A DNA stretch of 64,000 nt, taken from the NCBI RefSeq assembly GCF_041435335.1, contig NZ_CP108430.1:5865001-5929000 (forward strand). Direction: 5' to 3'. Made by a program: the position numbers and the translations under genes. Of this stretch, positions 47,409 to 56,699 are shown in pieces. Under the pieces are notes generated by a model, which ran no database searches, had not been told where the DNA came from, and was given only the letters and a program-made list of their open reading frames with translations. The stretch is from Streptomyces sp. NBC_01283. GTDB taxonomy: Bacteria > Actinomycetota > Actinomycetes > Streptomycetales > Streptomycetaceae. Numbering within the stretch: position 1 is the stretch's first letter; each line of letters begins with the position of its first letter.

Positions 47409-49340
47409 ATGGGCGTACGCAAGGATCTGAAACGGGCGCAACGCCACAGCGAGCTGGCGGACCGTGCCGCGGTGGACATCGTCCGGGACGAGCACGGAAC
47501 CGTCCGCGAGGCGCGTACCGCCCCGCTCGCGGCGAAGGCCACCACGGGCAGCACCGCCGACATCCCCTTCACCAATGCCGCCGAGGCGCCCGGCGCGGTC
47601 GTCCTGCGCCGCAAACAGGACGGCCAGTGGCGGCCGGTCACCGCGGCGGCCTTCGCGCGCGAAGTCACCGCCACCGCCAAGGGGTTGATCGCCGCCGGGC
47701 TCCAGCCGGGCGGCCGGGTCGCGCTGATGTCCCGTACGCGGTACGAGTGGGCCGTACTGGACTTCGCGATCTGGGCGGCGGGCGGCCAGACCGTGCCGGT
47801 GTACGCGACATCGGCGGCGGACCAGATCGAGTGGATCGTGCGGGACTCCGGCGCGACCCTGCTGATCGCGGAGACGGCGGAGAACGTCGCGACGGCCGAG
47901 GCGGCGGCCCGGGGCCTCGCCGAGCCGCCGCGCGTCCGCTGCGTCGACGAAGGCGCGCTGATCGACCTGGCGGCCGAGGGCGTGGAGTTGTCAGACGAGG
48001 AGGTGACCAAGCGGAGGGCCGCCCTCACTCCGGACTCCGTCGCCACCATCTGCTACACCTCGGGCACGACCGGCAAGCCCAAGGGCTGCGTCCTCACCCA
48101 CGGCAATCTGCACGCCGAGGCCGCGAACACGGTCGACCTGCTGCACCCCATCTTCAAGGAGATCACCGGCCAGGTCGCCTCCACGCTCCTCTTCCTGCCG
48201 CTCGCCCACATCCTGGGCCGCACCATCCAGATCGCCTGCATGCTCGCCCGCATCGAACTCGGCCACTGCCCGAGCATCAAGCCGGACGAACTCCGGCCCG
48301 AACTGCGCTCGTTCAGGCCGACGTTCGTCGTCGGCGTCCCGTACCTCTTCGAGAAGATCCACGACACGGGCCGCGCGACCGCGGAGAAGATCGGGCGCGG
48401 CGCGTCCTTCGACCGCGCCGAGGGGATCGCGGTGCGGTTCGGAGAGGCGTACCTGAACAAGTTCCTCGACAAGCGCGGACCCGGCCCGTCGTTCGGGCTC
48501 CACCTCGGCTGGGCGCTGTACGAACTGCTCGTCTACCGCCGCATCCGCAAGGAGGTCGGCGGCAGGCTGCGCTACGCGATCAGCGGCGGCTCGCCCCTCG
48601 ACCGGCGCCTCAACCTCTTCTTCTACGCCGCCGGGATCATCATCTACGAGGGGTACGGCCTGACGGAGACCACGGCCGCCGCCACCATCACACCGCCGCT
48701 GAAGCCGCGCCCCGGCACGGTGGGGACGCCGGTGCCGGGCACGTCCATACGCATCGCGGACGACGGCGAGGTGCTCGTCAAGGGCGGCATCGTCTTCGGC
48801 TCGTACTGGAACAATCCGGCGGCGACGGATGCCGTGCTGCGGGACGAGTGGTTCGCCACCGGTGACCTGGGGGCGCTGGACGGCGACGGCTATCTGACGA
48901 TCACCGGGCGCAAGAAGGACATCATCGTCACGTCCGGGGGCAAGAACGTCTCCCCGGCGGTCCTGGAGGACCGGCTGCGCAGCCGGGCGCCGGTCGGGCA
49001 GTGCATCGTCGTCGGCGACAACCGTTCGTACGTGGCGGCGCTCATCACGCTGGACCCGGAGGCCGTCGAGCACTGGCTCGCCGTGCGCAAACGCCCGAAG
49101 GACACCCCGCTCGCCGAACTGTGCCGTGACCCGAAGATGATCGCGGAGATCCAGAAGGCCGTGGACTACGCCAACAAGGCGGTCTCGCGAGCGGAGTCCA
49201 TCCGTAGATTCTCCCTGGTCGAGGGCGAGTTCACCGAGGACAACGGACTGCTCACGCCCTCCCTGAAGATCAAGAGGCACGCGGTGACGGCGGCGTACGA
49301 GGCAGAGATCGAGGCGCTCTACGGGGAGTCCGCACGGTGA
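47409..49340 (+). CDS. Long-chain-fatty-acid-CoA ligase
   Basis: A 643-residue AMP-forming acyl-CoA synthetase of the FadD15/long-chain type. P-loop-like YTSGTTGKPKG is at about 216-226. IIYEGYGLTET, then GDLGALDGDGYLTITGRKKDIIVTSGGKNVSP, forms the adenylation core and the linker to the C-terminal domain. It makes acyl-CoA from free acid, CoA and ATP. AGTAAG half-sites upstream suggest control by the neighbouring TetR. Its stop overlaps the GTG of the GMC oxidoreductase (GTGA), so they are coupled. It has the HGNL and ILGR features of bacterial long-chain ligases. Confidence 0.92.
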   Translation: MGVRKDLKRAQRHSELADRAAVDIVRDEHGTVREARTAPLAAKATTGSTADIPFTNAAEAPGAVVLRRKQDGQWRPVTAAAFAREVTATAKGLIAAGLQPGGRVALMSRTRYEWAVLDFAIWAAGGQTVPVYATSAADQIEWIVRDSGATLLIAETAENVATAEAAARGLAEPPRVRCVDEGALIDLAAEGVELSDEEVTKRRAALTPDSVATICYTSGTTGKPKGCVLTHGNLHAEAANTVDLLHPIFKEITGQVASTLLFLPLAHILGRTIQIACMLARIELGHCPSIKPDELRPELRSFRPTFVVGVPYLFEKIHDTGRATAEKIGRGASFDRAEGIAVRFGEAYLNKFLDKRGPGPSFGLHLGWALYELLVYRRIRKEVGGRLRYAISGGSPLDRRLNLFFYAAGIIIYEGYGLTETTAAATITPPLKPRPGTVGTPVPGTSIRIADDGEVLVKGGIVFGSYWNNPAATDAVLRDEWFATGDLGALDGDGYLTITGRKKDIIVTSGGKNVSPAVLEDRLRSRAPVGQCIVVGDNRSYVAALITLDPEAVEHWLAVRKRPKDTPLAELCRDPKMIAEIQKAVDYANKAVSRAESIRRFSLVEGEFTEDNGLLTPSLKIKRHAVTAAYEAEIEALYGESAR

Positions 49341-51133
49341 GCGGGAACGACGGGGCGTACGACTTCGACGTGCTGGTGGTCGGCTCCGGGTTCGGCGGGT
49401 CCGTGGCCGCCCTGCGCCTCACCGAGAAGGGCTACCGCGTCGGCGTCCTGGAGGCGGGTCGCCGCTTCACCCGCGCATCGCTGCCCAAGGACTCCTGGGA
49501 CCTGAGGAACTACCTGTGGGCGCCCGCCCTGGGTCTCTACGGCATCCAGCGCATCCACCTCCTGCGCAACGTCATGGTCCTGGCGGGCGCCGGGGTGGGC
49601 GGCGGCTCGCTCAACTACGCGAACACCCTCTACGTACCGCCGCCGGCCTTCTTCCAGGACAAGCAGTGGGCGGGCATCACGGACTGGCAGGCGGAACTCG
49701 CCCCGTACTACGACCAGGCGCGGCGCATGCTCGGCGTACGCCAGAACCCGACCATGACCGAGGCGGACGAGCACCTGCGGGCGGCGGCGGACCGGATGGG
49801 GGCGGCGGACACCTTCCGGCTGACGCCCGTGGGGGTGTTCTTCGGCGACGGGGCGGACGCGGGTGGTGGCTCGGGTGGTGGCGGTGCCGGTGGCGCCACC
49901 AGCATCGTCCGTTCAACGGACGGGACGGGCGCGGAAGTTCCCGATCCGTACTTCGGCGGGGCGGGCCCTTCGAGGAGGGCCTGCACCGAGTGCGGATCAT
50001 GCATGACGGGCTGCAAGGTCGGCGCCAAGAACACCCTCACCGAGAACTACCTCTACCTGGCCGAGCGGGCGGGCGCGGAGATCCGCGCGATGACGACGGT
50101 GGTGTCCGTCAAGGAGGAGGAGAGGGAGGAAGGGAAGGGGCAGGGCTTCGAGGTGGTCGTGGTTCCCACCGGCAGGCGCCGCCGGGGCCGCCGTACCGTC
50201 CTGCGCGCCCGCCATGTCGTCCTCGCGGCGGGGACGTACGGCACTCAGACCCTCCTGCACCGCATGAAGGACGAGGGAATTCTGCCGCGCCTGTCCGACC
50301 GCCTCGGCAGGCTCACCCGCACCAACTCCGAGGCGCTGGTGGGCGCGGTGACCTTCCCGCGCCGCTACCGCAAGAAGCACGGCGACGGCCGCCCCCTGGA
50401 CTTCACGCGGGGCGTCGCCATCACGTCCTCCATCCACCCGAACCCCACCACCCACATCGAGAACGTTCGCTACGGCAAGGGTTCCAACCTGATGGCGCTG
50501 ATCTGCGTCCCGCAGTACAGCCGCAACCTCCCCAAGCCGCTGGCCGCGGTGCTCGCCTTCCTCACCCACCCCGTACTCGTGGCGCGGGTCGCGTCGACGC
50601 ACCGCTGGTCGGAGCGCACGATCATCGGCCTCGTCATGCAGACCCACGACAACTCCCTCACCACGCGCCTGGGACGCCGCCGCATGCTGACGGCCGAGCA
50701 GGGGCACGGCGCACCCAATCCCGTGCACATCGCGGAGGGCTGGGAGGCGGCGGGCCTGGTGGCCGAACGCATCAACGGATTCGCGGGCACGAACCTGGGT
50801 GAACTCCTCAACAAGCCGCTGACCGCACACTTCCTGGGTGGCTGCCCGATCGGCGCTTCACCGGACAGGGGAGTGATCGACCCCTATCACCGCCTTTACG
50901 GTCACCCGGGCATCTCGGTGGTGGACGGTTCGTCGGTCTCGGCGAACCTGGGCGTGAACCCGTCCCTCACCATCACGGCACAGGCCGAACGAGCCATGGC
51001 GTACTGGCCGAACAAGGGTGATCCGGACACTCGCCCGCAACAGGACATGAGGTACGCGCGCGTGCCGGCCGTCGCACCGCGGAACCCCACGGTGCCGAAG
51101 GGGTCGTACGGGGAGCTGCGCCTGCCGGAGTGA
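49337..51133 (+). CDS. GMC-family oxidoreductase (cholesterol-oxidase-like)
   Basis: A 598-residue FAD oxidoreductase. The FAD dinucleotide loop GSGFGGSVAALRL starts near residue 16. A GMC middle segment is followed by the C-terminal block DGSSVSANLGVNPSLTITAQ. Cholesterol oxidase/ChoD-like proteins share this layout. An odd Gly/Ser-rich stretch (about 176-188) lies in a surface loop, and a Cys-rich segment CTECGSCMTGC follows, looking like a structural or metal site found in related GMC proteins. It is coupled to fadD, so it probably oxidises a lipid or sterol-like substrate. The stop region is duplicated 44 bases downstream. Confidence 0.88.
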   Translation: MSGNDGAYDFDVLVVGSGFGGSVAALRLTEKGYRVGVLEAGRRFTRASLPKDSWDLRNYLWAPALGLYGIQRIHLLRNVMVLAGAGVGGGSLNYANTLYVPPPAFFQDKQWAGITDWQAELAPYYDQARRMLGVRQNPTMTEADEHLRAAADRMGAADTFRLTPVGVFFGDGADAGGGSGGGGAGGATSIVRSTDGTGAEVPDPYFGGAGPSRRACTECGSCMTGCKVGAKNTLTENYLYLAERAGAEIRAMTTVVSVKEEEREEGKGQGFEVVVVPTGRRRRGRRTVLRARHVVLAAGTYGTQTLLHRMKDEGILPRLSDRLGRLTRTNSEALVGAVTFPRRYRKKHGDGRPLDFTRGVAITSSIHPNPTTHIENVRYGKGSNLMALICVPQYSRNLPKPLAAVLAFLTHPVLVARVASTHRWSERTIIGLVMQTHDNSLTTRLGRRRMLTAEQGHGAPNPVHIAEGWEAAGLVAERINGFAGTNLGELLNKPLTAHFLGGCPIGASPDRGVIDPYHRLYGHPGISVVDGSSVSANLGVNPSLTITAQAERAMAYWPNKGDPDTRPQQDMRYARVPAVAPRNPTVPKGSYGELRLPE

Positions 51134-51182
51134 GGCCGGGGCGGCGCCGGAATGGGGGCCAGGGGGTGCCGGAGTGAGGCCG
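51123..51182. repeat. 16-bp direct repeat spanning the GMC stop codon
   Basis: TGCCGGAGTGAGGCCG occurs at 51123-51138, containing the TGA, and exactly again at 51167-51182. It looks like a local duplication of the gene's 3' end. The following gap to 51446 (313 bases in all) holds only a possible tiny frame. Confidence 0.7.
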
Positions 51183-51263
51183 ACGTTTGCAAAGTGAACC
51201 ACTTCAGGACCCGGCACGTGATCACCAGTGACACATTTATGCCGCACCTCCTGAGGAACATTC

Positions 51264-51359
51264 ATGACGCGCAGATGGCCGCTCATCACCACGATCGCCG
51301 TATTGACCGTCGCGCCGGCCTTCGTCAGCGTCCAACCAGATCTTCGAGGGGGACGCTGA
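51264..51359 (+). CDS. Possible 31-residue small peptide
   Basis: A very short frame encodes MTRRWPLITTIAVLTVAPAF plus 11 residues. GAGGAA sits 6 bases before the ATG. The N-terminus has two Arg, then a hydrophobic run, like a signal or membrane peptide. Its stop overlaps an ATG as TGATG, with GAGGGGG before that. The second frame runs antisense into the next gene and is not called. Low certainty: length is the only other support. Confidence 0.25.
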   Translation: MTRRWPLITTIAVLTVAPAFVSVQPDLRGGR

Positions 51360-51446
51360 TGCGAGTCATCGGTTACTGGTTACTCCTCTCAGGCCGCTGC
51401 CGCCCGGGCCCGCCACGGAGAGGGCGGGACCGGGCGGCAGGGCGCG

Positions 51447-51653
51447 TCAGCCGACGGAGTTGGCCGTCTGGTCGTCGGTGTCGACGAACGCGTCGGCGAC
51501 CTGCTTGATGAACTCGCTGACACCCTGCAGGCCCTCGATCGCCTTGGTGCTGGCCTCGTGGAGGCTCTGCTGCATCAGTTCCTTCTGGTTCTGGAGCCAG
51601 GTCGACGCCTCGTGCATCTCGTCGGGGCTGATCTTGATGTTGCCGCCGGCCAT
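51447..51653 (-). CDS. Small helical protein, WXG100-like in size and shape
   Basis: A 68-residue helical protein: MAGGNIKISPDEMHEASTWL, then QNQKELMQQSLHEASTKAIE, then GLQGVSEFIKQVADAFVDTD. Length and two-helix pattern resemble short WXG100/ESAT-6-type proteins, but there is no WXG turn and no YxxxD/E at the end. No type VII genes are nearby. GAGAAGG precedes the ATG at the right spacing, supporting expression. It diverges from the VOC gene. Function unknown. Confidence 0.6.
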   Translation of the reverse strand: MAGGNIKISPDEMHEASTWLQNQKELMQQSLHEASTKAIEGLQGVSEFIKQVADAFVDTDDQTANSVG

Positions 51654-51899
51654 CTGGGTGCCTTCTCTCGTCTCGGTTCGCCGCGGTCACTGATCCGCGC
51701 ACAACTGGCTGTACGGGGCATCCGGCGGGGCGGTTCATGCCTGTTGCGATACGGATGAATCGCACCCGAGGCGCGAACCAGATTTTTCTGAAGTCCGACA
51801 GTCTGCGGATGTCGAGAACGTGCCACCGGTTCCGTCCCAGGGACATCAGCGGCCACCACCGGCCGCGCGAGGAAGCATGAGGAAGAAGGAGAAACCAGC

Positions 51900-52340
51900 A
51901 TGGCGATTCAGCGGATGGACAATGTCGGCATCGTCGTCGAGGACATGGATGCCGCCGTCGCGTTCTTCGTGGAACTCGGTATGGAGCTGGAGGGCAGGGC
52001 GGAGGTCGAGGGCCTCGTCGCCGACCAGTGCACCGGACTCGACGGCGTCCACTGTGACATCGCGATGGTCCGGACCCCGGACGGCCACAGCAGGCTCGAA
52101 CTGGCGAAGTACCGCAGCCCCGCGGCCACCAGCGACGGACCGCGCAACCGGCCGCACAACATCCTGGGCACGCACCGCGTCATGTTCGCCGTCGACGACC
52201 TCAAGGACACCGTCGCCCGCCTGCGCCCGCACGGCGCCGAACTCCTCGGCGAGATCGCCCGCTACGAGGACAGCTACCTGCTCTGCTACGTCCGCGGCCC
52301 GGAGGGCATCATCATCGGCCTGGCCGAGCAACTGGGCTGA
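51900..52340 (+). CDS. VOC-family (glyoxalase/bleomycin-resistance-like) protein
   Basis: A 146-residue vicinal-oxygen-chelate fold protein with two beta-alpha-beta-beta-beta modules. NVGIVVEDMDAAVAFFVELG starts the first; HRVMFAVDDLKDTVARLRPHGAELLGE starts the second; IGLAEQLG is the C-terminal strand with Glu as metal-ligand candidate. Members are glyoxalases, dioxygenases or antibiotic-binding proteins; which one cannot be read. GAAGGAG precedes the ATG. A 21-bp perfect terminator follows. Confidence 0.88.
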   Translation: MAIQRMDNVGIVVEDMDAAVAFFVELGMELEGRAEVEGLVADQCTGLDGVHCDIAMVRTPDGHSRLELAKYRSPAATSDGPRNRPHNILGTHRVMFAVDDLKDTVARLRPHGAELLGEIARYEDSYLLCYVRGPEGIIIGLAEQLG

Positions 52341-52350
52341 GACGGCTGAC

Positions 52351-52396
52351 CGAGGGGCGGGTAGCGGGCGCTTACGCGCCCGCTACCCGCCCCTCG
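52351..52396 (+). terminator. VOC gene terminator
   Basis: Perfect 21-base arms (52351-52371 and 52376-52396), beginning CGAGGGGCGG and ending CCCCTCG, with a TTAC loop, 10 bases after the VOC stop. No T-run. Confidence 0.85.
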
Positions 52397-52415
52397 CTAC
52401 GTTGCCCTGACCAGC

Positions 52416-52441
52416 AAAAAGGCCCTCCGGGGTGGAGGGCC
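52416..52441 (-). terminator. Intrinsic terminator of tRNA-Arg
   Basis: On the minus strand: GGCCCTCC, a 5-base loop, GGAGGGCC, then TTTTT. A classical intrinsic terminator, 16 bases past the CCA of the tRNA. Confidence 0.9.
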
Positions 52442-52457
52442 GAACAAGGATGGACTG

Positions 52458-52533
52458 TGGCGCCCCCGGCAGGACTCGAACCTGCGGCCAAGCGCTTAGA
52501 AGGCGCCTGCTCTATCCACTGAGCTACGGGGGC
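52458..52533 (-). tRNA. tRNA-Arg(TCT)
   Basis: A complete 76-base tRNA with encoded CCA. Acceptor arms are GCCCCCG/CGGGGGC, the D arm starts GTAGCTCAGT, the anticodon loop is CTTCTAA (anticodon TCT, decoding AGA) and the T arm is GCAGG-TTCGAGT-CCTGC. AGA is a rare codon in Streptomyces. Such tRNAs often serve as integration sites, but no integrase or attachment duplicate is seen here. Confidence 0.95.
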
Positions 52534-52586
52534 CGGATGGTGGCCGGTGGCCTGGAGCCCGGTGGGGACGAGCCGTGACCTTGCCG

Positions 52587-52619
52587 GGGACAAGGATAGG
52601 GCTCCCGGGTCCTTGTCCC
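52587..52619. other. Inverted repeat between tRNA-Arg and the dynamin genes
   Basis: A perfect 10-bp stem GGGACAAGGA/TCCTTGTCCC with a 13-base loop, between the tRNA 5' end and dynA, which are divergent. It ends no annotated gene. It could be an operator or a leader hairpin. A GATAAT -10-like box lies at 52669-52674, without a clear -35. Confidence 0.4.
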
Positions 52620-52800
52620 TGGTGCTTCGCCTCCGCGGCACTATGTGGAGGTTCAGTGAAGCGGTCCTGATAATCGCAGGCAGGTGCGAATCTCGCAGCG
52701 CTTTTGGCGTCTCACGCCCCGGGTGTTGTGCACTCGTTATGCCTGCGCCCCAGTCGCCCCTTCCATCCCATGTGTCCGATCGGCGCGCAGGGGTGTCCAT

Positions 52801-54504
52801 ATGCTTCAGAAACCCGTCAAAATTGGGCATTCTTCGCATGTGGTGACCTTGGACGTACGGCCTCAACTGCTTGACGCACTCTCCGCCCTGCGCGAGCGTG
52901 TCGCCGCCGCACGCTTTCCGCTCCCCTTGGCGGGGGCGCCACGCGCGCGTGCCAACCGGGACGAGCTCCTTGCCCAGCTCGACGACTACTTGGTGCCCCG
53001 GCTGCGGGCCCCCGAAGCACCGCTGCTCGCCGTGATCGGGGGTTCTACCGGGGCGGGCAAGTCCACCCTGGTGAACTCCCTCGTAGGGCGGCAGGTCAGC
53101 GAGGCGGGGGTGCTGCGGCCGACAACCCGTACGCCGGTCCTTGTGTGCCATCCGGAGGATCATCACTGGTTCGCCGGAATGCGCGTACTGCCGGACCTCA
53201 CGCGCGTGTGGGTGCCCCGTCGGGAGCCTTCGGGCACGCAGGACGAGGACGACGACGGGAGCGACGACCTGCTGCCGCCCGGGCCCGAGGGCGAGCGCGC
53301 GCTGCGCATCGAGACCTCGGAGACCCTGCCCCAGGGGCTCGCGCTCCTGGACGCCCCCGACGTCGACTCCCTCGTCTCCGACAACCGGATCCTCGCCGCC
53401 GAGCTGATCTCCGCTGCCGACGTCTGGGTCATGGTGACCACCGCGTCCCGGTACGCGGACGCCGTGCCCTGGCATCTGCTGCGTACCGCCAAGGAGCACG
53501 ACGCCACCCTCGTCACCGTCCTCGACCGGGTGCCGCACCAGCTGGTGGCCGAGGTGTCGCGGCAGTACGGGGCGCTGCTCCTCAAGGCGGGCCTGGGCGA
53601 CGTGCCGCGCTTCACCGTGCCCGAGCTGCCCGAGTCCACGGGCGGCGGCGGACTGCTGCCTTCCACGGCCGTCGCGCCGTTGCGGGCCTGGCTCACCCAC
53701 CGGTCCCAGGAGCCCACGGCCAGGGCGCAGGCCATCGCGCGTACGGCACACGGCGTCATCCAGTCCCTCAATGTGAGGGTGCCGGAGATCGCGGCCGCCG
53801 TCGCCCTGCAGTACGCGGCCGCCCTGCGGCTCACCTCCGCCGTCGACGAGGCGTACGGACATGAGCACGCGCGCGTGCGGGAACGTCTGCAGGCAGGAGC
53901 AGTCCTCGCGGGCGACGCGCTGAAGCGGTGGCGCAGCTATCCGCTGGACTGCGGCGCCGGCGAGCTCCTCGACGCGGTCGCCGAGAGCCTGGAGGCGCTG
54001 CTGCTGTGCGCGGTGACCGCCGCCGACGAGCGGATCGACGAGGCGTGGCGCCGTGAGCCCGCCTCCGCCGCCCCCGGGCTCGGCGGGCGCGAGGGGTTCA
54101 TCGAGAGCGCCGAGGGCGCCGAGAGCGCCGAACATCGCATCGGAATGGCGGTACGGCGCTGGCGACGCGTCCTGGAGGAGTACGCGGAGGACGAGGTCCG
54201 CGAGCTCGACCGGATCGAGAAGAACTCCGTGCCCGACCCCGAGATGGTGGCCGCCCTGCTCGCCACGGCCCTGCTCGGCGGGGCCCGCGGACGCTCGGCG
54301 GGCGAGACGCTCGCCGAGCGGATCGGCGCCCAAGGAGCGCTCCGGCTGCGGGACCGGGGCGGCCGCCTGCTCACCACCTACCTGGACAACGTCCTGGACA
54401 CCGAGCGCGAGCGACGCCTCGCCCCCCTCGACCGCCTCGACGTGAACCCCGAACCCCAGGCCGACCTGATCGCCGCGCTGTCCGTACTGCAGAAGGAGAG
54501 GTGA
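52801..54504 (+). CDS. dynA: Dynamin-like GTPase, first of a pair
   Basis: A 567-residue large GTPase. Walker [11 protein letters not shown] is at about 80-88, a switch/G2 Thr lies in RPTTRTPV, a DxxG-like [10 protein letters not shown], and later helical stalk-type regions. It has no strong membrane helix. In Streptomyces the dynamin-like pair DynA/DynB stabilises FtsZ rings during sporulation septation; the tandem order next to ssbB fits that locus. The A name here is inferred from order and lack of a membrane segment. The ATG at 52801 has CAGGGG at a 7-base spacing; GTG at 52840 is an alternative. It is coupled to the next gene by GTGA. Confidence 0.75.
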   Translation: MLQKPVKIGHSSHVVTLDVRPQLLDALSALRERVAAARFPLPLAGAPRARANRDELLAQLDDYLVPRLRAPEAPLLAVIGGSTGAGKSTLVNSLVGRQVSEAGVLRPTTRTPVLVCHPEDHHWFAGMRVLPDLTRVWVPRREPSGTQDEDDDGSDDLLPPGPEGERALRIETSETLPQGLALLDAPDVDSLVSDNRILAAELISAADVWVMVTTASRYADAVPWHLLRTAKEHDATLVTVLDRVPHQLVAEVSRQYGALLLKAGLGDVPRFTVPELPESTGGGGLLPSTAVAPLRAWLTHRSQEPTARAQAIARTAHGVIQSLNVRVPEIAAAVALQYAAALRLTSAVDEAYGHEHARVRERLQAGAVLAGDALKRWRSYPLDCGAGELLDAVAESLEALLLCAVTAADERIDEAWRREPASAAPGLGGREGFIESAEGAESAEHRIGMAVRRWRRVLEEYAEDEVRELDRIEKNSVPDPEMVAALLATALLGGARGRSAGETLAERIGAQGALRLRDRGGRLLTTYLDNVLDTERERRLAPLDRLDVNPEPQADLIAALSVLQKER

Positions 54505-56483
54505 CCGCGGTGACTGCCGTCACTGATCACACCGAGCACGAGCGTGAGCGCGACGAGCCTCCCGCGGAACCGAGCAGCACCGATGGCACTCCCGGAGAGG
54601 CCCGTACTGCCGGAGAGACTTCTGCGGCCGGGGAGGGCCCCGCCTCCGGGGAGGCTCGCCATGGCTCCTCCGAAGACGTCTGGGACGACGGCCTGATCGC
54701 GCGGCGCGGAGGTGCCACGAGTTCGTCAGGTGCGCCTTCCGGAGGACCGTCCGGCGCGCCATCCGTTACGCCATCCGGTGCACCCTCCAGTACGTCTGCG
54801 TCATCCAGTACGTACTGCAGCACGTCTGCGTCATCCGGTACGTCATCCAGTACCTCCTCCGGCATCTCGACCGCGTACGAAGGGCCCCTGCGCGCCCGGC
54901 TCGACGCCCTGCGTGAACTCGTCGGGCTCTCGCGCACGCGCCTGGACAGCGCCACGCTCGCCGAGGCGGGCCGGGTCCTCGACGAGGCCGCGGCCCGGCG
55001 CCGGCTCTCAGGGCGGCACACCGTCGTCGCCATCGCGGGTGCCACGGGGAGCGGCAAGTCGACGCTGTTCAACGCCCTGGCCGGGGTGACCATCTCGGAG
55101 ACCGGCGTTCGCAGGCCGACCACGGCGGCCCCCATCGGGTGCAGCTGGACCGACGGCGCCGCGGGGCTCCTGGACCGGCTCGGCATCCCGGGGCGGCTGC
55201 GCAGACGCCCGCTCCAGGGCCCGGACCTGAACACCCTGGAGGGGCTCGTCCTGATCGACCTGCCCGACCACGACTCGGCGGTCGGGGAACATCGCGCGCA
55301 CGTTGACCGGATCCTCGCGCTCGTCGACGCGGTCATCTGGGTCGTCGACCCGGAGAAGTACGCCGACGCGATGCTCCACGAACGCTATCTGCGGCCCATG
55401 GCGGGGCACGCCGAAGTCACGTTCGTCGTGCTCAACCAGGTGGACCGGCTCCCCGGCGACGCCGCCGACCAGGTGCTCGACGATCTGCGGCGGCTCCTCG
55501 ACGAGGACGGCATCGCACTCGGCGAGCACGGCGAACCCGGCGCCACCGTGCTCTCCCTCTCCGCGCTGACCGGCGAGGGAGTCGATGAACTCCGTGACTC
55601 CCTCGGCCAGTTCACCAAGGAGCGGGGCGCCGCCGCCCGGCGGATCGCGGCCGACCTGGACGCCGCCGCCGACGAGCTGTGGCCGGTGTACGCGGCCGGG
55701 GCCGGGACGCACGGGGGCCGGGGCGGGGTGCGGATCGGGCTCAGCGAAGAGGCGCGCGAGGAGTTCGCCGACCGGCTCGCGGACGCGGTGGGCGCGGCGG
55801 CGGCGGGGCAGGCCGCGGAACGGGCCTGGCGGCGCAACGCGGGCAAGGCGTGCGGCACCCCCTGGCTGCGGCTGTGGCGTTGGTACGAGGCCCAGCGCTC
55901 GCCGCTGAACGTCGGCTGGCCCGCGGCGCGGGAGCCCGCGGACGAGGAGGCCACGGCCCGGCAACGCGTCGAGCACGCGGTGCGCACGGTGGCCGACGAG
56001 GCTGCTGCCGGTCTGCCCCAGCCCTGGGGCCAGGCCGTTCGCGAGGCGGCGGTGCGGGGCGCGGAGGGGCTGCCCGAGGCCCTGGACGAGCTGACGGTCT
56101 CGGCCGGGGTACCGGAGGGAAGACCTCCGCGGCCCGGATGGTGGCCGGTCGCGGTGTTCGCCCAGGCGGCGATGACGATGCTCCAAGTCGTGGGCGGACT
56201 CTGGCTGGTGGCTCAGATCATCGGCATCGCGGTGCCGAATCTGGGCGTGCCGGTGCTGCTGATGCTGGCCGGGATCGTGGGCGGCCCCTGCGTGGAGTGG
56301 GGGAGCCGGATGGCGGCACGGGGGCCGGCGCGACGCTACGGCGCGGACGCGGAACGGCGGTTGCGGGAGGCGGCCGCCGGGTGCGGGCGGGCGAGGGTGC
56401 TGGATCCGGTGGCGGCGGAGCTGTTGCGGTATCTGGAGGTTCGGGAGCAGTACGTGCGGGTGACGGGGGCGGTTGTGGGCTGA
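54501..56483 (+). CDS. dynB: Dynamin-like GTPase with membrane segment, second of a pair
   Basis: A 660-residue GTPase. The first 125 residues are acidic, then Ser/Thr/Gly/Ala/Pro-rich and repetitive. The G domain has [10 protein letters not shown] (about 180), DLPDHDS (DxxG type) and NQVDRL (N/TKxD type). Two close hydrophobic segments (about 547-595, [20 protein letters not shown] and [13 protein letters not shown]) should anchor it in the membrane. It overlaps dynA by GTGA and precedes ssbB. As DynB it would remodel or tether membrane at sporulation septa. B is assigned for its membrane segment. Confidence 0.75.
   Translation: MTAVTAVTDHTEHERERDEPPAEPSSTDGTPGEARTAGETSAAGEGPASGEARHGSSEDVWDDGLIARRGGATSSSGAPSGGPSGAPSVTPSGAPSSTSASSSTYCSTSASSGTSSSTSSGISTAYEGPLRARLDALRELVGLSRTRLDSATLAEAGRVLDEAAARRRLSGRHTVVAIAGATGSGKSTLFNALAGVTISETGVRRPTTAAPIGCSWTDGAAGLLDRLGIPGRLRRRPLQGPDLNTLEGLVLIDLPDHDSAVGEHRAHVDRILALVDAVIWVVDPEKYADAMLHERYLRPMAGHAEVTFVVLNQVDRLPGDAADQVLDDLRRLLDEDGIALGEHGEPGATVLSLSALTGEGVDELRDSLGQFTKERGAAARRIAADLDAAADELWPVYAAGAGTHGGRGGVRIGLSEEAREEFADRLADAVGAAAAGQAAERAWRRNAGKACGTPWLRLWRWYEAQRSPLNVGWPAAREPADEEATARQRVEHAVRTVADEAAAGLPQPWGQAVREAAVRGAEGLPEALDELTVSAGVPEGRPPRPGWWPVAVFAQAAMTMLQVVGGLWLVAQIIGIAVPNLGVPVLLMLAGIVGGPCVEWGSRMAARGPARRYGADAERRLREAAAGCGRARVLDPVAAELLRYLEVREQYVRVTGAVVG
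54792..54843 (+). repeat. Short direct repeats in the dynB linker
   Basis: Two 22-base copies (54792-54813 and 54822-54843, 21 of 22 identical, 30-base period) with weaker TCATCC-GTACG units around them, all in the dynB Ser/Thr/Gly linker. Likely prone to slippage, so linker length may vary between strains. Confidence 0.7.
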
Positions 56484-56699
56484 GCGGGGGGGCCTCACCT
56501 ACCGCACCTCACATGATCCGCCCCCCCCGGGGGTGGCCCCGGGTGGCCCTGGGGGCCCGTTCGGGTGAGGGAGTTTTCCACAACTGCCTGGTAGCCCACA
56601 GGGCTCAGCGGGATCGTGCCGACCGGTCCACTCTGAGATCGAAGCCGCGGGACCGACCGCCGCGGCGGCGAAGCGGAGTGGACGAGGGAGGGGTTCGGC

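Noticed and set aside
51359..51508. 49-codon frame after the tiny peptide (TGATG)
   Set aside because: After 12 codons it is pure antisense of the next gene and Arg/Pro-rich noise; the coupling look is probably chance.
52458..52533. tRNA-Arg as an integration site
   Set aside because: No integrase and no duplicate of the tRNA 3' end found within the window.
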